From: Malus domestica
Taxonomy: Eukaryota > Streptophyta > Magnoliopsida > Rosales > Rosaceae
Direction: 5' to 3'
DNA: 64,000 bases
Assembly: GCF_042453785.1 (NCBI RefSeq)
Contig: NC_091675.1
Location: 51,284,501-51,348,500 of the forward strand
Part shown: positions 24,480-36,338 of the stretch, piece by piece
Layout of the letters: each line of letters opens with the position of its first letter
Position numbering within the stretch: the first letter of the stretch is position 1
Notes under the pieces: generated by a model
Told to the model about the DNA's origin: nothing
The model's input: the letters and a program-made list of their open reading frames with translations, nothing else
Databases searched by the model: none
Program-made: the position numbers and the translations under genes

Positions 24480-27400
24480 ATGCAACGGGCAGCCGGCGGA
24501 AGCAGCGGCGGCGAAGTGAGTCGAGGAGGAGGCGGACTCGGGCGGTTCAGCTCCGCCCCAGCCGCATGGTTAGAAGCGCTGCTTGAAGAGGACGAAGAGG
24601 ACCCACTGAAGCCCACCCAGTGTTTGACTGAGCTTCTTGCTGACAACACACCTTGTACGACGGTGGATCCAGCGTCGTATGAGGCTGCAGATGGGTATCT
24701 TAGTCGACAGCATAGCTCACCGGCTGATTTTAGTGGCGGCGGCGGGTCGGGGGGATATTTCTCGGGGTTTGGAATTCCGGCCCACCTCGACCTTGTGTCG
24801 TCGTCGTCGTTGTCCCCAAACAGCTCTTCTTCCTCTGCTAATAAGAGGGTTCGGGAGCAGCACCACTTTTCCTCCGACTCACATGTGGTCAGTTTTTTAT
24901 TTTTTATTTAATATATTGTTTGGTTATTAATTTGTTAATCTGGTTTAATTTTGGTAATCTTGGTTAATTTGTGAAATGGCAGAAAGTGGAGGAAGGTGGG
25001 TTGGAGGATTCGGTGAGTTGCAGGGTGAGGGCCAAGCGTGGTTGTGCGACACATCCCAGGAGCATTGCTGAAAGGGTTTGTAATTATTTTCATTAACTTA
25101 ACTTAATCACTCTTTAACTACACACTAATTGTATATATTTCTCCAGAATTTTGAAAGGTGTAGGAATTTATTTATATTAATCGTTAAAGATTTCAAGCTT
25201 AATTTTGTGGGTTAATTCGTAATATTATAGGTCCGGAGGACTAGGATCAGTGACCGCATAAGGAAGCTACAAGAGCTGGTGCCCAACATGGATAAGGTAC
25301 ATACATACACCCTCCAAGATTCCTCCTTTGCAGTTTCCTTTTTTCGTTTTTAGTGTCGTTAGGGCGCGCCGGTTTTCTACACTTTTTGGTTCTTCTAGTT
25401 CTGCAGTGCAGACTTACTTGAAACAAGTATTAGGGCGCCGGTAAAGTATACGATTGATGTATTCATTACTATATAATATACATTTATATAGGTTTTAAAT
25501 CTAGGAAATCACTACCTAGTTTAAGACAAATTTTTAGAATCCGTACCACGTCTAAGTTGCATCAACTTTCCTTAAAGCGTCATGGATGCTTGTTTGAGGA
25601 GTGCATCAATGTAGAAGATGAAACCGAAGTTGGTCGGTACAACACCTTTCAAGTATGTGTGGTTTCTACAAGAAAATTATCCCCGTGATAGGTCAGCGGT
25701 TTATGAAGGGTTCTGCATCAATTTTAATGGTTAATAAACATTTAAAAGACTTCTTGTGTACTTTCGTATTTTGCAACTTCTTGGTTTTTTAATTGAGATG
25801 CAAAGTTATCATGATCTGCAGTAAACTGTAAGCACCCATTGTATTTCAAATTAGCACTGTTCTTATTTTGTCATTGTGGGGGTTAAATTCGGCTTCCCCG
25901 CTAGTGAGATATGTTTGGAGCTTCTGTATGATCAGAATATTAAATATATGGAAAAAAGAACAGAATCATAGATTGTGTGTTGGATAATGACATACTTTCA
26001 ATTTTTGGTCAAAGATAATGGCATACTTAAAAATCAGGAAGTGTGATTCATGATTAAAGCTTAGAAAACTTAAATCTACAAGGTTAAAAACTTTTTTGGT
26101 GCTCTAAAAAATGATATGTAATTATGCTTCTTGCCATCAACTTTAACCCATAGGGTAACAAGTTAGGACTTAATTTTACCGACAAAGACAATCTCGTTTA
26201 GATAAGAAAATATCAGTCAAGAAAATTACAATAATATGACAAAAGTACCGTAAAACTTTTTTTCCAGATAGAAGTCGCGAGTACTCTTTAGAGGTCGCAC
26301 TTGGTGCGATGGCAAGTGCCTTCGCCCATGAGCGGTAGGTCTCGGGTTCGAGACTTGGGAGCAGCCTCTCCATAAATGGAGGTAAGGCTAGCCGACATTC
26401 ACCTCTCCCAGACCCTGCGTAAAGCGGGAGCCTTGTGCACTGGGTACGACCTTTTTAGAAGTCGCGAGTACTCTTTGGCTTGGGAGCTATTTAGATAGAG
26501 TTTCTCTATGCACGGTAATCGTTGCTATAATGCTGATGTGATATCAATGCTTGTCTTGCTTCAAACTGAATCACTTGAATCTCGTATTGAAGAATTTGAG
26601 TGAATGAAATCCTTCAAGAGAGTAGCACTTGAGCATTTTTCATTGTATGGGACAAACTTTATGTGAGGGAATAAGTTGCATGGCTGCGGCCTGCAGGTGG
26701 AGCCATTACAGCAGAGAGATTATTGAAAAGAATATGTATAAGTTGGTGAACATAGTGTTATTTGGGCCGTTGGTCTCACTTTATGGAGAAAGTTATTTAG
26801 GGAGGCAAGGTTGACTTTTATGATTGATTCCCTAGTCATGCATACTTTAGAAACGAGAGAGGTTGTGCCTTCGGTGGAGCAGAAAAGGTGCAAATATGAT
26901 GGAGCTGATGCATTTTGAACATTTTTGTATAAAGGAATGCAAGGATTTTGAAGGAATATGAGGAGATGAGGTATCCTTTTTGTGGGAACGAGTGTGTTGT
27001 TTGGCATTATAGTGGGCGTTGGTTTCTAAATAGTTTCTACAATTTATTGAGATTGTTGTGTGTGTTATGAAATTTTTACTTTTCATAAATAAAAATCTAA
27101 CTTGAAATCCTAATACATATTAAACTCGAGTCCCATTCTCTTGGTCGCTTGGTGACCAAGGATGCATGGTTACTCGCTCTTGATTAGATATCAAGGGTTG
27201 AGATTAAAACATTAAAATCATATCCAACCCTTGATATCAAATTCAAGGGTGAATGACCATGCATTCCTTATTGACCAGGTGACCAAAAAACATTTATGTA
27301 TAAAACTCTGTGTCTTTAGAATCCCTAACCCTAGAATTTGTAGAACTATCTTAAAACTTTGCACAAATAATAGAAACAAGAAGATATTTTGAATAACTTC

Positions 27401-27796
27401 AAAATCTGAAAATTGTGTATATGAATTTTGTCAAAACTTATCATGTGTTTATGAAACTAAGAGGACAATAGCTTACAATTGTTTGGTGGGGTGCTTCTGT
27501 TGATTTTCCTTGCAGCAAACTAATACTGCGGATATGTTAGATGAGGCAGTGGAGTATGTGAAGTTTCTTCAGAAGCAGATTCAGGTATTATTCCTCTGAG
27601 GAGACACTTGGGAAATATTTGAACGGAAAAAATTTACATTAGCTTTTCCTTTCTTGCTCCGTCTTTTGAATAAGATGTTATGTCTGTCTGCGGTGTAATT
27701 GAGGTAATTGAAGGGAAGATGCATACTAAAAAATTCGAAACATGGCAGGAACTTTCGGAGGATCAGCGCAGGTGCAAATGCATAGCTAAAGAATGA
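24480..27796 (+). CDS. bHLH81: bHLH transcription factor, bHLH80/81 (FBH-like) type
   Basis: Five exons with GT-AG introns: 24480-24887, 24983-25075, 25231-25296, 27516-27584, 27749-27796; total 684 bp, 227 residues, phases consistent. The start at 24480 (MQRAAGG) is the first ATG of the frame. The N-terminus has the family's FSSAPAAWLEALLEEDEE and CLTELL motifs, then an SSPADF motif and a Gly/Ser-rich region. The basic region has the RAKRGCATHPRSIAERVRR signature (H-E-R DNA contacts for E/G-boxes). The first helix RISDRIRKLQELVPN, loop and second helix TADMLDEAVEYVKFLQKQI follow, ending RRCKCIAKE. In Arabidopsis the related FBH proteins bind the CONSTANS promoter and affect flowering and stomata; that role here is inference. 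The 2.2-kb third intron contains a SINE and a MITE. Exons 4-5 recur as an orphan copy at 50837-51117. Confidence 0.93.
26290..26456 (+). mobile_element. tRNA-derived SINE in bHLH intron 3
   Basis: About 167 bp, starting AGAGGTCGCACTTGGTGCG, with a GGGTTCGAGAC B box near 26344 and a GTACGACCTTTTT end. It is bounded by perfect 20-bp direct repeats, AGAAGTCGCGAGTACTCTTT, at 26270-26289 and 26457-26476. The intact duplication implies a fairly recent insertion. Same family as the element at 8267-8437. Confidence 0.93.
27141..27286. mobile_element. MITE, 146 bp, in bHLH intron 3
   Basis: The arms are TTGGTCGCTTGGTGACCAAG... and its imperfect complement ...TTGACCAGGTGACCAA, extending inward through ATGCATGG and TATCAAGGGTTG. 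Nearly the whole element is one large inverted repeat. The left breakpoint of the segmental duplication (27248) lies inside its right arm. Confidence 0.8.
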
Positions 27797-28723
27797 TCAG
27801 AAGGTACCAGAAATGCCTCCTACTGTCCTACTGTTTAGTGTAATTACTAGATATATTAATTTCAGCCAAGGTTCATCATGCTGGTGGCATGTTGATAACG
27901 ATTCCTAAGAGACTTACCTTGTAATTCAAGATACACCATTTTCTATGTTGCATTCTTCTGCAATATATAGATGTAAGAGTGCCATACCTAGATTCCATGA
28001 TTCCGCGCTTAGCTGCTTCCACTTGGAAAAGTTCAATCGGTATGATTTTTGTTGTCGCTTCCAAGGAAACAGATTATTATTGTAGTTGTACATTAGAATG
28101 GCAAGATTTTTTTTATTTTATTTTGTTATTAACACGCTTCATTTATGCATCTGTAATGTTTACTATCGTGTATCCGGATGTTTACATTCATAAAGTTTTC
28201 TGTTCCGTGATGGAGCTATATAATTAGTAAAATCGCTTGTGAAATTCTCAGAGCGGTAATTAACTTAAGTTACCTTGTAGGCTTGTAGCATAGTGATATT
28301 GAGTTTCGATGTGTATGTTGTCATCACCATAAAGGAGGATTCAGGTGAGAGACTATCGACCTGCATATGGCTGATGATTGTTTTAAATACCACAACGAAG
28401 CTTTATCCACTAAGTGTGGTTAACTGTATAAATTTTAGAACATCACTGAGTTCGGTTTTACACTAAGTGGGGTAGGCTGTATGATTGCAACCTCTAATAT
28501 GGAGTGGTGGCTCTCAGAGTTGGTAATGGTGAGAGGCTGACTCATAATCTAGACGAACAAGTTGGAAGGATTAGCATTTTTGAGTTAAAGGTTCACAAAT
28601 GCATGGTCAGCAGTGATGCTTTAGTTTGAGTTGCACCGGCTTTGGTTTAAGTTTGTGAAACATATAATTGGAGCGGGTAAGCTGTTTTTTGACGGCCTGA
28701 ATTATCCCTCTAAACAATATTTT
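27797..28723. other. 3' flank of the bHLH gene, part of the duplicated block
   Basis: No gene. The part 27797-28436 is repeated at 51118-51740 with high identity and would contain the bHLH 3' UTR. The part 28437-28723 is present only here, so it was inserted in this copy or lost from the other. Confidence 0.75.
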
Positions 28724-28902
28724 CTGGTAAATTAAGCCCTTGATTATTTGAAATCAGCCAATTAACCTCTCACCATCAGATTCGATGAAATTTCATCCAC
28801 TTTGCTATCAAATACCGGCATAACTTAACCCTCAAGTCTGAATTGAGTGCTGGTATTTGATGGCAAAGTGAATGAATTTCATCGAATATGATGGTGAGGC
28901 GT
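28724..28902. mobile_element. Foldback/MITE element, right end truncated
   Basis: Left arm TGGTAAATTAAGCCC...AATCAGCCAATTAACC...CACCATCAGATTCGATG; the inner right arm repeats CATCGAATATGATGGTGAGG in inverted form. The outer right arm is missing and the sequence jumps to the UGT 3' flank. The paralogous copy at 51741-51945 keeps the right end instead. Confidence 0.7.
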
Positions 28903-29037
28903 AAAGAGAGCACCAAAATCCCACGAGGTGCCAAACTAAGTAACAGAAAACTATATCGCGGATTGGTTAAGAGTGTTTATCCTTGCATCCGACTCGCCTG
29001 GTCCAAATGCGAAAACGCGAACCCAAAACTTGCACAG

Positions 29038-30480
29038 TTATGTAATGCTACTAACAAAGTTGACCAAGTTTCTGCTGGACGAACCAGTCTCTCCCAAAGC
29101 AGCCAAAGCCATCTCCCCAATTTTCTTGCACCTCTCTCTAAGCACTCTTCCTCCCGACTCCATCAACTCCCTCACTCTCCTCTCCACTTCTTCCCCGCTC
29201 ACGAACCCATCTTCCTCGTCTCTCTGCTCCACCCCGATCGCGATTTCCATGTCTGTCACTAGAACATTCCTGTTCATATGCTGCTCCGCGTAAAGCGGCC
29301 AAGCAATCATCGGCACCCCCGCAACCACTGCTTCCAGTACCGAGTTCCATCCGCAATGTGTCACGAACCCACCAACCGATTCCTTCTTCAACACCACCAC
29401 CTGCGGCGCCCATGACTTCACTACCATCCCCCTGTCTGCCGTCCTCTCCAAGAACCCTTCTGGCAACACACCCTCCAAATCAAAGTCGTCAACTCCATGG
29501 ACCTGCTTTGTTTTCTCTTCAACCGGCGGCTTCTTCACCACCCACAGGAACCTCTGCCCGCTCGCCTCCAACCCGTTCGCTATCTCCTTCAGTTGAGCAG
29601 CCGGAAAGGATCCCCTGCTTCCGAAACAGAGAAACAGCACGCTTCGACTTGGCTGCTTATCGAGCCATGACAAGCAGTCCTCCTCCTCGGCTGCAGCTGC
29701 ATCATTACTCAATTCCTTCTCTTCGTCAATCAATGGACCAACGTAGTACACAGGCGGAGTTGGCCCATCAGGAACACACAGGCCTCCAGCAATGGCCTGG
29801 AGGACGTTAGATGACTCGAGCTCTTCGAACGTGTTGACGATGATTCCGTTGGATTTGGGAAGCTGTGAGCAGAAATAGATCATGTCCGAATAAGCAGGAT
29901 CGTTCCGGTCGAGCACCGGTTCGACCATGTGTATAGCCTTCAGAGGAGACTTCCATCCGGGGAATTCGAAAACGGTGTCGCGGAGGTCTTTGAAACTCTC
30001 GGTGGTTTGCTCATCGATCTTGGGAAAATACAAAAAAGCAGCAAGAGCTGCGGCACCAGAAGTGTAGAAATAGTATGTTGGGATGTTGAATTCCTTCCCG
30101 ATGGGAAGAGCGGAGGTGCAGAAGAGGTCGATGATGAAGGCGCGAACGGCGGCGGATTTAGAGATTTCTTGGAGGGCACGGCGGACGTGGGGATCGTTCT
30201 GGCGGATGAAGTCGAACATGATTGCGGCGCCGCTTATGTTTCGGGTAATTTTATTGGTGACGCGAGGGAATTGGCGGAAGGAAATGGAAGGGTGGGAGTG
30301 GGAGATGCGGCGGATGTAGGCGGGGATGCTAGTGATGTCGACAACGCTGCCGCAGGTGTAGAGAATGGTGATGGAGAATTTGTGGGGGCCGTAGCGGTGG
30401 ACGATGAGCTTGCCCAGCTCCACCATGGAGACGATGTGCCCCATCCCTGGAGCTGCGTACAGCACAATGGCGTCTCCCAT
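29038..30480 (-). CDS. UGT88F: UDP-glycosyltransferase, family 88F, copy 1 (480 aa)
   Basis: Single-exon family 1 glycosyltransferase, intact from [17 protein letters not shown] to the stop. Such enzymes transfer glucose from UDP-glucose to small phenolics in the cytosol. His15 in GMGHI is the catalytic base and Asp118 in FIIDLF its usual partner. The C-terminal PSPG box runs from Trp357 ([20 protein letters not shown]...) to Gln400 (WPLYAEQ), 44 residues as normal; the final Gln favours UDP-glucose. The sequence closely resembles Maleae phloretin 2'-O-glucosyltransferases, which make phlorizin; that substrate is inferred from family likeness. It differs from copy 2 (52790-54241) by about 30-40 substitutions and three fewer residues (a two-residue gap near 158, one near 442). 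It is convergent with the bHLH gene. Long open frames on the opposite strand are codon-pattern shadows. Confidence 0.93.
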   Translation of the reverse strand: MGDAIVLYAAPGMGHIVSMVELGKLIVHRYGPHKFSITILYTCGSVVDITSIPAYIRRISHSHPSISFRQFPRVTNKITRNISGAAIMFDFIRQNDPHVRRALQEISKSAAVRAFIIDLFCTSALPIGKEFNIPTYYFYTSGAAALAAFLYFPKIDEQTTESFKDLRDTVFEFPGWKSPLKAIHMVEPVLDRNDPAYSDMIYFCSQLPKSNGIIVNTFEELESSNVLQAIAGGLCVPDGPTPPVYYVGPLIDEEKELSNDAAAAEEEDCLSWLDKQPSRSVLFLCFGSRGSFPAAQLKEIANGLEASGQRFLWVVKKPPVEEKTKQVHGVDDFDLEGVLPEGFLERTADRGMVVKSWAPQVVVLKKESVGGFVTHCGWNSVLEAVVAGVPMIAWPLYAEQHMNRNVLVTDMEIAIGVEQRDEEDGFVSGEEVERRVRELMESGGRVLRERCKKIGEMALAALGETGSSSRNLVNFVSSIT

Positions 30481-31760
30481 GGCGGCGGCTACGACCCCTG
30501 GTGGTAGTTATGATTTGTTTGTGTGTCGCGTTTCGTGCTGCAATTTGAAGTGATTTGAGAACAGAAATTCAACTGAAGAGAATTAATGCTGGTGAATGGC
30601 CCGTGCGCCCCAACTAATTTGTTAGGAGGAAGTTAACCATGATTTGTTTGTCTTTTTATTTTTTATTTTTATTTTTTTATCTTGTTTTCTAGTATAGTAT
30701 TACGATTGGTCAAGAGATGTGCCACGTATCTTTCTTTATAGCCATGAATTGAACAAAACTGTTCTGGATTACCATTGTTAAATTCATAGAACCGTCAGTT
30801 TGTTTAATTACGATTGTCTCAACTTTTATTGAGGACTATTAGATGTGACGGCAACGGTAGTCTGGTTTTTGCTGCTTGAGATTAGGGATTGTTTTTGTTG
30901 TTTGTTATCGTTGCCTACGGGTTTAGTTTGTGAGGATCTCCTGTTGTATCTTGGATTGATACTCTCACTTTACTTGAGCTTTTTACTTTATCTGTTGTTG
31001 TTTATCAGGTTCTTTTCGAGCCTTATACTAATTTTTATACTAATTTTTATTGTAATGAAAGTTCTAATGACCAACAAAAAATGTGAAAACATAAGAGCTA
31101 ATTGAGTCTCTAGAGAGAAGTGAGGATTAAATTGAGTTTTAGAAGATAAAGTGTGATCAAACTGAGTTTTATGAGGCGTAGCTAAATTAAACATATGATA
31201 TTACATTTTTACCCATCCACATCAGCAATTTTAAAGGCTATTTGACAAAAAAAAAACATAATAAAGTCGAACAAATTTTAACTTTCAGAGAATAAAGTTG
31301 TGACTTATAAATTATATTGAGTGTATGATCAAAATTAAATTCTATAAAGCGTATGATCAAAATTAAATTCTATAAAGCGTAGCTAAACATAAGTTACTAA
31401 CCCATACATTTTAAGTTGGTCAATTTTTTTTTATATTCATTTTTAAATATACCTTAAAGTAATTATTAAATTATTCCAATTTAATCTTTTTACTAACAGT
31501 AACTCCACCCCTAAAATATCCCTAGGCTATTACTCTCTAAGTTATTGAGGAAGGCCATTACTCTCCTTAATGAACATTAATATGCATCTCAATCCCTAAA
31601 CTAAATAATTTAGGTAATTCGTATTAAAATATTAATTTTTTATAAAATAATATAAGATAATTTTATTATAATTTCGGACAGGAGTGGCTCGAACCGTCTT
31701 CCAAATTTCTCGCAACTTCAGCTCATTACTCGTAATCAGGACATGAGTGGCTCGACCAAT
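30481..31760. other. Upstream region of UGT copy 1
   Basis: No gene. It contains the promoter and 5' UTR of the minus-strand UGT. The portion up to about 30710 is conserved at 54242-54500 and 57059-57320. About 30840-31080 is a single unit of the repeat that is expanded at 54520-55860. About 31080-31760 is conserved at 55850-56465. Confidence 0.75.
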
Positions 31761-32230
31761 CCGAACCTGCATTATTAGTCATTTTTTTGCAAATATGATA
31801 ACCTTGAGAGAAAGATTCGTCGAAACTATTTGAAAATATTGAATCGTGGTGTAAGGTGAAGGAGCATAGTTACATATTTAGAGGAAAAAATTATAATTTT
31901 TTGTATTATTTAATATTATTTTGACTTAATTAACCTAGACCGTTTTATTACAAAAAAATTGAAATCAACAGCCCAAATTGTGACACGTAATCTAACAGTA
32001 ACAATTCCATTTTTTTATCTTTTTCAAGTTCGGAAAATATGGACATTGATCGTAAATTCCAACGGTCCAGATTGTGACACGTTACCTAGCCGTTAGGGTT
32101 GAATTTCAAATTTTTTTTTATAGCCGATGGAAATCCAACTGCTCAAGTCACGCCACGTTGCTCCAAAATCCAAAGTCATTAGTGCACCTGCACTCGAGTC
32201 CCACTCCTGAAATCGTGTCAGTTAACACGC
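31761..32230. other. Intergenic, no gene seen
   Basis: AT-rich, with repeated AACGGTCCAGATTGTGACACGT-type phrases near 31970-32100 that may belong to an old inverted-repeat element. There is no reading frame of note. Confidence 0.5.
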
Positions 32231-33243
32231 CTCAACTCACTAGTGTAATTCACGTGCCCGGCGCAAAAAAATAAATATGAAACGTTACTAGCGTCATGTT
32301 GACACTAACCTGACGACACTACGCCTCAATCTCTGGGTCAGTCAATTCGAGCCTCGACACTGTGTCTGGTTCACCTTAAGGCCAGTGGATTGATTAGGGC
32401 TAGAATTTTTTTTATTTTTTTTTTTCGGTGGTTGAAGGGAGGCATTCGCTTGCCCAATAGCCTATGGTATTTTTGGGCTGGAGTTGCTCTAAAGGAGCCT
32501 TGGGGTCAGTTGTTTGGCTTTACTAAGTCTCATTGGATTAGATTGGACTAACTCTTAAAGTAGTCCTATGTTTGTTCCGCGTAGGGATTACTTTTAATGG
32601 TACTATTAGGGACTCGCTGCGACTAACACCATCGTTAGGTGGTCTTAGCAAGAGCCCCTGAAAACAATGGGACTGCTAAGACCTGCTTCGTTCTTCTACT
32701 TCGTTTGTCTACTACAATGACTCACTTCTTTGTTCATCTACAACACCGACTTATTGCTTGGTTCGTTCTTTCGTTCGTCTGGAGATATTGCTCAACTCGC
32801 AAGTGTAATTCACGCGCCCAGTGCAAAAAAAAAAAAAAAAAATCCGGAATGTGACGCCACGCTGACATCGGTCTGACGCCAATACACCTCAGTCTCTAGG
32901 TTAGTTAATTCGGGGCTGGGCACTGTGTCAAGTTCACCTTGAGCCCAGTGGATTGGGTAGGGCTAGAACTTTTTTTTGTCTTGGGTGGGGGGTGGAGGTG
33001 GGGGGGGGGGGTGGGAAGGCATTTGCTTGCCCAGTAGCCTATGGTATTTTTGGGTTGAAGTTTCTATAAAAGAGCCTTTGGGCCTCTTGTTTGGCTTCAC
33101 TAAGTCTTATTGGATTAGACTGGACTAACTCTTAAAGTAGTCATATGTTTGTTCCACGCATGGATTACCTTTAATGGTACTATCAGGGACTTGTTGCGAC
33201 TAACACCATCGTTAGGTGGTCTTAGCGAGAGCCCTTGAAAAAA
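32231..33243. repeat. Two diverged direct repeats of about 440 bp
   Basis: Copy 1 (32231-32664) and copy 2 (32791-33243) both run from CTCAACTCRCWAGTGTAATTCACG, through an A-run, CACTGTGTC, CAGTGGATTG, TAGCCTATGGTATTTTTGGG and GACTAACACCATCGTTAGG, to a GAGAGCCC-type end. No protein is encoded. The 5' half resembles decayed LTR-type sequence, but the class is unresolved. Confidence 0.8.
32983..33015 (+). other. G-run, possible G-quadruplex
   Basis: Four or more runs of at least three G in 33 bases (GGG T GGGGGG T GG A GG T then an 11-G run, T, GGG) in copy 2 of the adjacent repeat. Copy 1 has a T-run at the same place instead. Such a run is also prone to sequencing or assembly error. Confidence 0.6.
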
Positions 33244-34079
33244 TAAAGGCATGGGTCTCAAATCGCTAAGCTCGAACTTGAAAGAAAGTCTGGATCGGCC
33301 GAATCTGGGTCCTGAGAAGCTATAACGGTGGTTTGATTTTTGAAAATTCTGATGATACAATGACTGCAGGGAAGGGATCAAAGTAGGTCTAAATTAGACT
33401 AGGATACACCTTTTTTTTTTCTAGGAATTAATAGAGGAGTTGGGCTACGATGTTCCACGAGCACCTGTAATTTGTGGCAAAATGTGTTCTTGGTTGTGAT
33501 GGAGGAGTTGGGTGAAGGAAGATGAACAAAATTTGACGACCTTTTTTTTTATGATTTGAAAAAATTAATTACTTTTTTAATGTCCTACTTTTTAGTCCAA
33601 CACTTCAACAAACATTTCACTATGTTAGTCTAACTTAGTATATTCTAAGCCAGTCCAACTTAGTCCCTGAAGCTAATCCAATTCGAGATAGTTTGGTGCA
33701 ACAAACGCACCCTTTGAGCCTTAAGCCATCTCAAACTGACCCGGCCAAAGGGTCTTAGGACAAAATATAGCCCGTTTTGACATGAAATCAGTCTCCAATC
33801 GAGAGCTAGGCCAAAAGGATTGCTGGACCCATTGGGCCATAAAATAGCCACAAGGCTTGCAAGCTGGCCAACGGAAGCCAGCCAGCCCGATTTGAGGGGC
33901 CCAATCTGCACAGCCACTTGCTAGCTGATAGATTTTTTTTATTTTTTATTTTAGGACGAAATTAAAAAAAAAATTAAAAATTCTAATTTTTTTGTTTCTA
34001 TAAATACCTAAGCTATTTCTACACACTTTCTCTCATTTCCTTCAATACTATTTTACCTCATTTTATTTCAATTCTTCAC
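33244..34079. other. Intergenic, left flank of the Gypsy element
   Basis: No gene. The part 33600-33712 carries the inverse of sequence near 33090-33150 (GGATTAGACTGGACTAA type), so a decayed inverted-repeat element may span about 33080-33712. The part 33765-33830 appears inverted on the far side of the Gypsy insertion near 43770-43830. Confidence 0.5.
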
Positions 34080-36284
34080 TGACACACCCCGATCCGGAGG
34101 ATCCAAGTGTGCTGGCCGTCACGTGGGCGTGACGTAACCATAAGCACGACACGGAAGCGGAAAAGCAACATAAATCAGCAGAATTTCAAACCAAATTCAA
34201 ACATAACCACCTATGAACATAACCGGACGAGTTAACAAGTGACCACATAAGTTCAGAGCATAGGTTATCTGCAGTCAAGTAGGACTAAAATAAGATACAT
34301 CACCCTCGGGTGAGTCCTACATGTGGAGGGTCTGTCAGAAAGCCGGAATACAGCCTCGAGAGTCACCAACCGCTAAACTAGAACCTGGAGGGGCGCAAAA
34401 CAAAATGAGTGGGTCAGTAAAACTAATTAGTTTTCCAAAACAGTTCATTAAAACAATTATATCCCCTCGCCGTAAAAACCTGTATACTTTCCCAGAAATA
34501 TATATAACCATATAAAATCTCAAAACTTAAATCCCAAATCTTTAACATTTTCAAGAAAACATGCCATGCCATAATTCAAAATATAAATCAGGTGAAATAA
34601 GGAATCAATCGGAGACCCTGCAGTTGGTCCTATACGATTAATTCAATAGCTCAAATCCCACTAAGCCGGAGTCACCACAGTGACCTATACGGCCCTACTC
34701 TGCACATGTCTCGGAACTACGTAAGGTAATCTATACGATGAAAGGTGTAAAAATACGCTCTAGTGCTTCTCTCATCATATCATCAGCGCGCATATCTAAG
34801 GTCACCCACCGGTCGGAACCCCTCTAATGGTCTGTACGACTGGCATGTCGGAACCCTCACATGGTCTGTACGACATCCACCTACTTGGATCCAAGGCGAG
34901 CGTGCGGTGTGGTGAATAAAATAAGCACTAACACCTAGGGTGCAGGTTATGAGCTCAAAACATCTCAACAACAACAATTCAATGAATAAATGAACTCACC
35001 TGACTTACCTGTGCCTCCACAGCACCATGCAACATGTATGCATCATATATCAATCATATAACTCATATGAAATTCACATTTTCCAAATAATTCTATGCAT
35101 GGCATTTTCAAAACATAATTTCGCATAAAAGCATTTTTCTGGGAAAAACAATAGTATATAGGTAATACGAAAACAAAACTGCCCACTCACTGATAAGTCG
35201 ACGGGTCGTAACCCCCGTGGCGTCCCTGGATGCGGTCGTCCTCGGGATACGTCTCTCACCTATATGTGAAACAACTATAAAAACATTAATTTTAAGCATA
35301 TCACCAATAATTCGAAATAACTTCTCATACGATGCTCAATTTTGGTATATGAATATACCACATCGACCTACTCGACGTCACGAGCGTCGGGATATTTTTA
35401 GAAAAAATTTTTGACTGCCCACGCGCCACACGTGGCACGGGTCCACGCGCTGGCCACGCGCAGCACGTGCAGCACGTGTCGTCTTCTTCGCAGGGCCTCG
35501 CCGGACTGGTTTTCCGGCGGCCGGACTCCGGCCAAACTCCGGCCGATTTTCAAACTCACTGTTCTCCTTCGTTTTTCACCCATTTTCTTCGTATTTTATA
35601 CCAAATTGAAGCCCTAAGAGTGTACTATCACGATGGACTAGTTTTAGGGCCTAAAAACTACGAAATCTCACCTAGCAAAAACCAAAGATTCGGCCAAACT
35701 TGAAACCCACGATCCCGACGTCCAAAACTCTCCAACGAACGTCCCCGAGCTTCCTTAGGACCTCCTAAAGCTCGCCACAAGCTTGAAATCTCCTGAAACA
35801 CAACATTTTACGTTCGCATGAACAGTACCTCAAAAATGGAGGTTCGGGATCTAGGTGAAATCGAAGGTTTCACTTCCTAAAACTAGTACCAATGAACTCA
35901 GGACGTCAAAACGATGAAGATACATACCTTATTTGCCTCGATCCGTCGAGTTTTTAGAGGGTTTGGGTGTGTGCCATACAATGGGTGTGTTTGGCTGTGA
36001 GGTCGGGACAGAGAGAGAGAGACTGAGAGAGTGATCGAGAGGGAGGAGAGAAAGGGACTGATCTTGTGTGGTCAAACCAATCCACACCATCCAAAATCTC
36101 TCTTAAGTCCCTAACCACAAAAATATAAAATCAACTTCCAAAATATTTCTAACTTAAACAACTTCTTAAAAGTTTAGGGACCAAGCATTTTCAAAACGTA
36201 ATACACCCATACCTTGATACCTGACAAGGGCATTTTTGTCCTTTCATATTCCCGCCAAAAGTACCTCCGGGACGGGCTGTGACA
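34080..36284 (-). repeat. 3' LTR of the Gypsy element (2205 bp)
   Basis: On the minus strand it starts TGTCACAGCCCGTCCC and ends GGGGTGTGTCA, with TG...CA ends. This is the downstream LTR because gag-pol reads on the minus strand and the polypurine tract abuts it at 36285. Short open frames here have identical counterparts in the other LTR and are not genes. Confidence 0.95.
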
Positions 36285-36298
36285 ATCTCCCCTCCTTA
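36285..36298 (-). other. Polypurine tract of the Gypsy element
   Basis: On the minus strand AAGGAGGGGAGAT lies immediately before the TGTCA start of the 3' LTR, the plus-strand priming position. Confidence 0.85.
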
Positions 36299-36338
36299 TA
36301 GAATTTCGTCCCCGAAATTCCCATAACCAAATCATAAA

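Noticed and set aside
24191..24649. 152-codon minus-strand frame across the bHLH first exon
   Set aside because: Antisense of the Ser/Gly-rich N-terminus and leader; no domain.
26290..26456. Possible functional tRNA gene (A and B boxes)
   Set aside because: No cloverleaf-compatible 3' half follows the B box; the body and flanking duplication are those of a SINE.
29929..30507. 192-codon open frame on the plus strand opposite UGT copy 1, with a 199-codon match opposite copy 2 (53675-54274)
   Set aside because: They are antisense mirrors of GC-rich UGT codons, have no known domain, and are conserved only because the sense gene is duplicated.
34321..35703. Several 60-80-codon frames that recur identically at 41492-42884
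   Set aside because: Identity is explained by the two LTRs; none has a domain.
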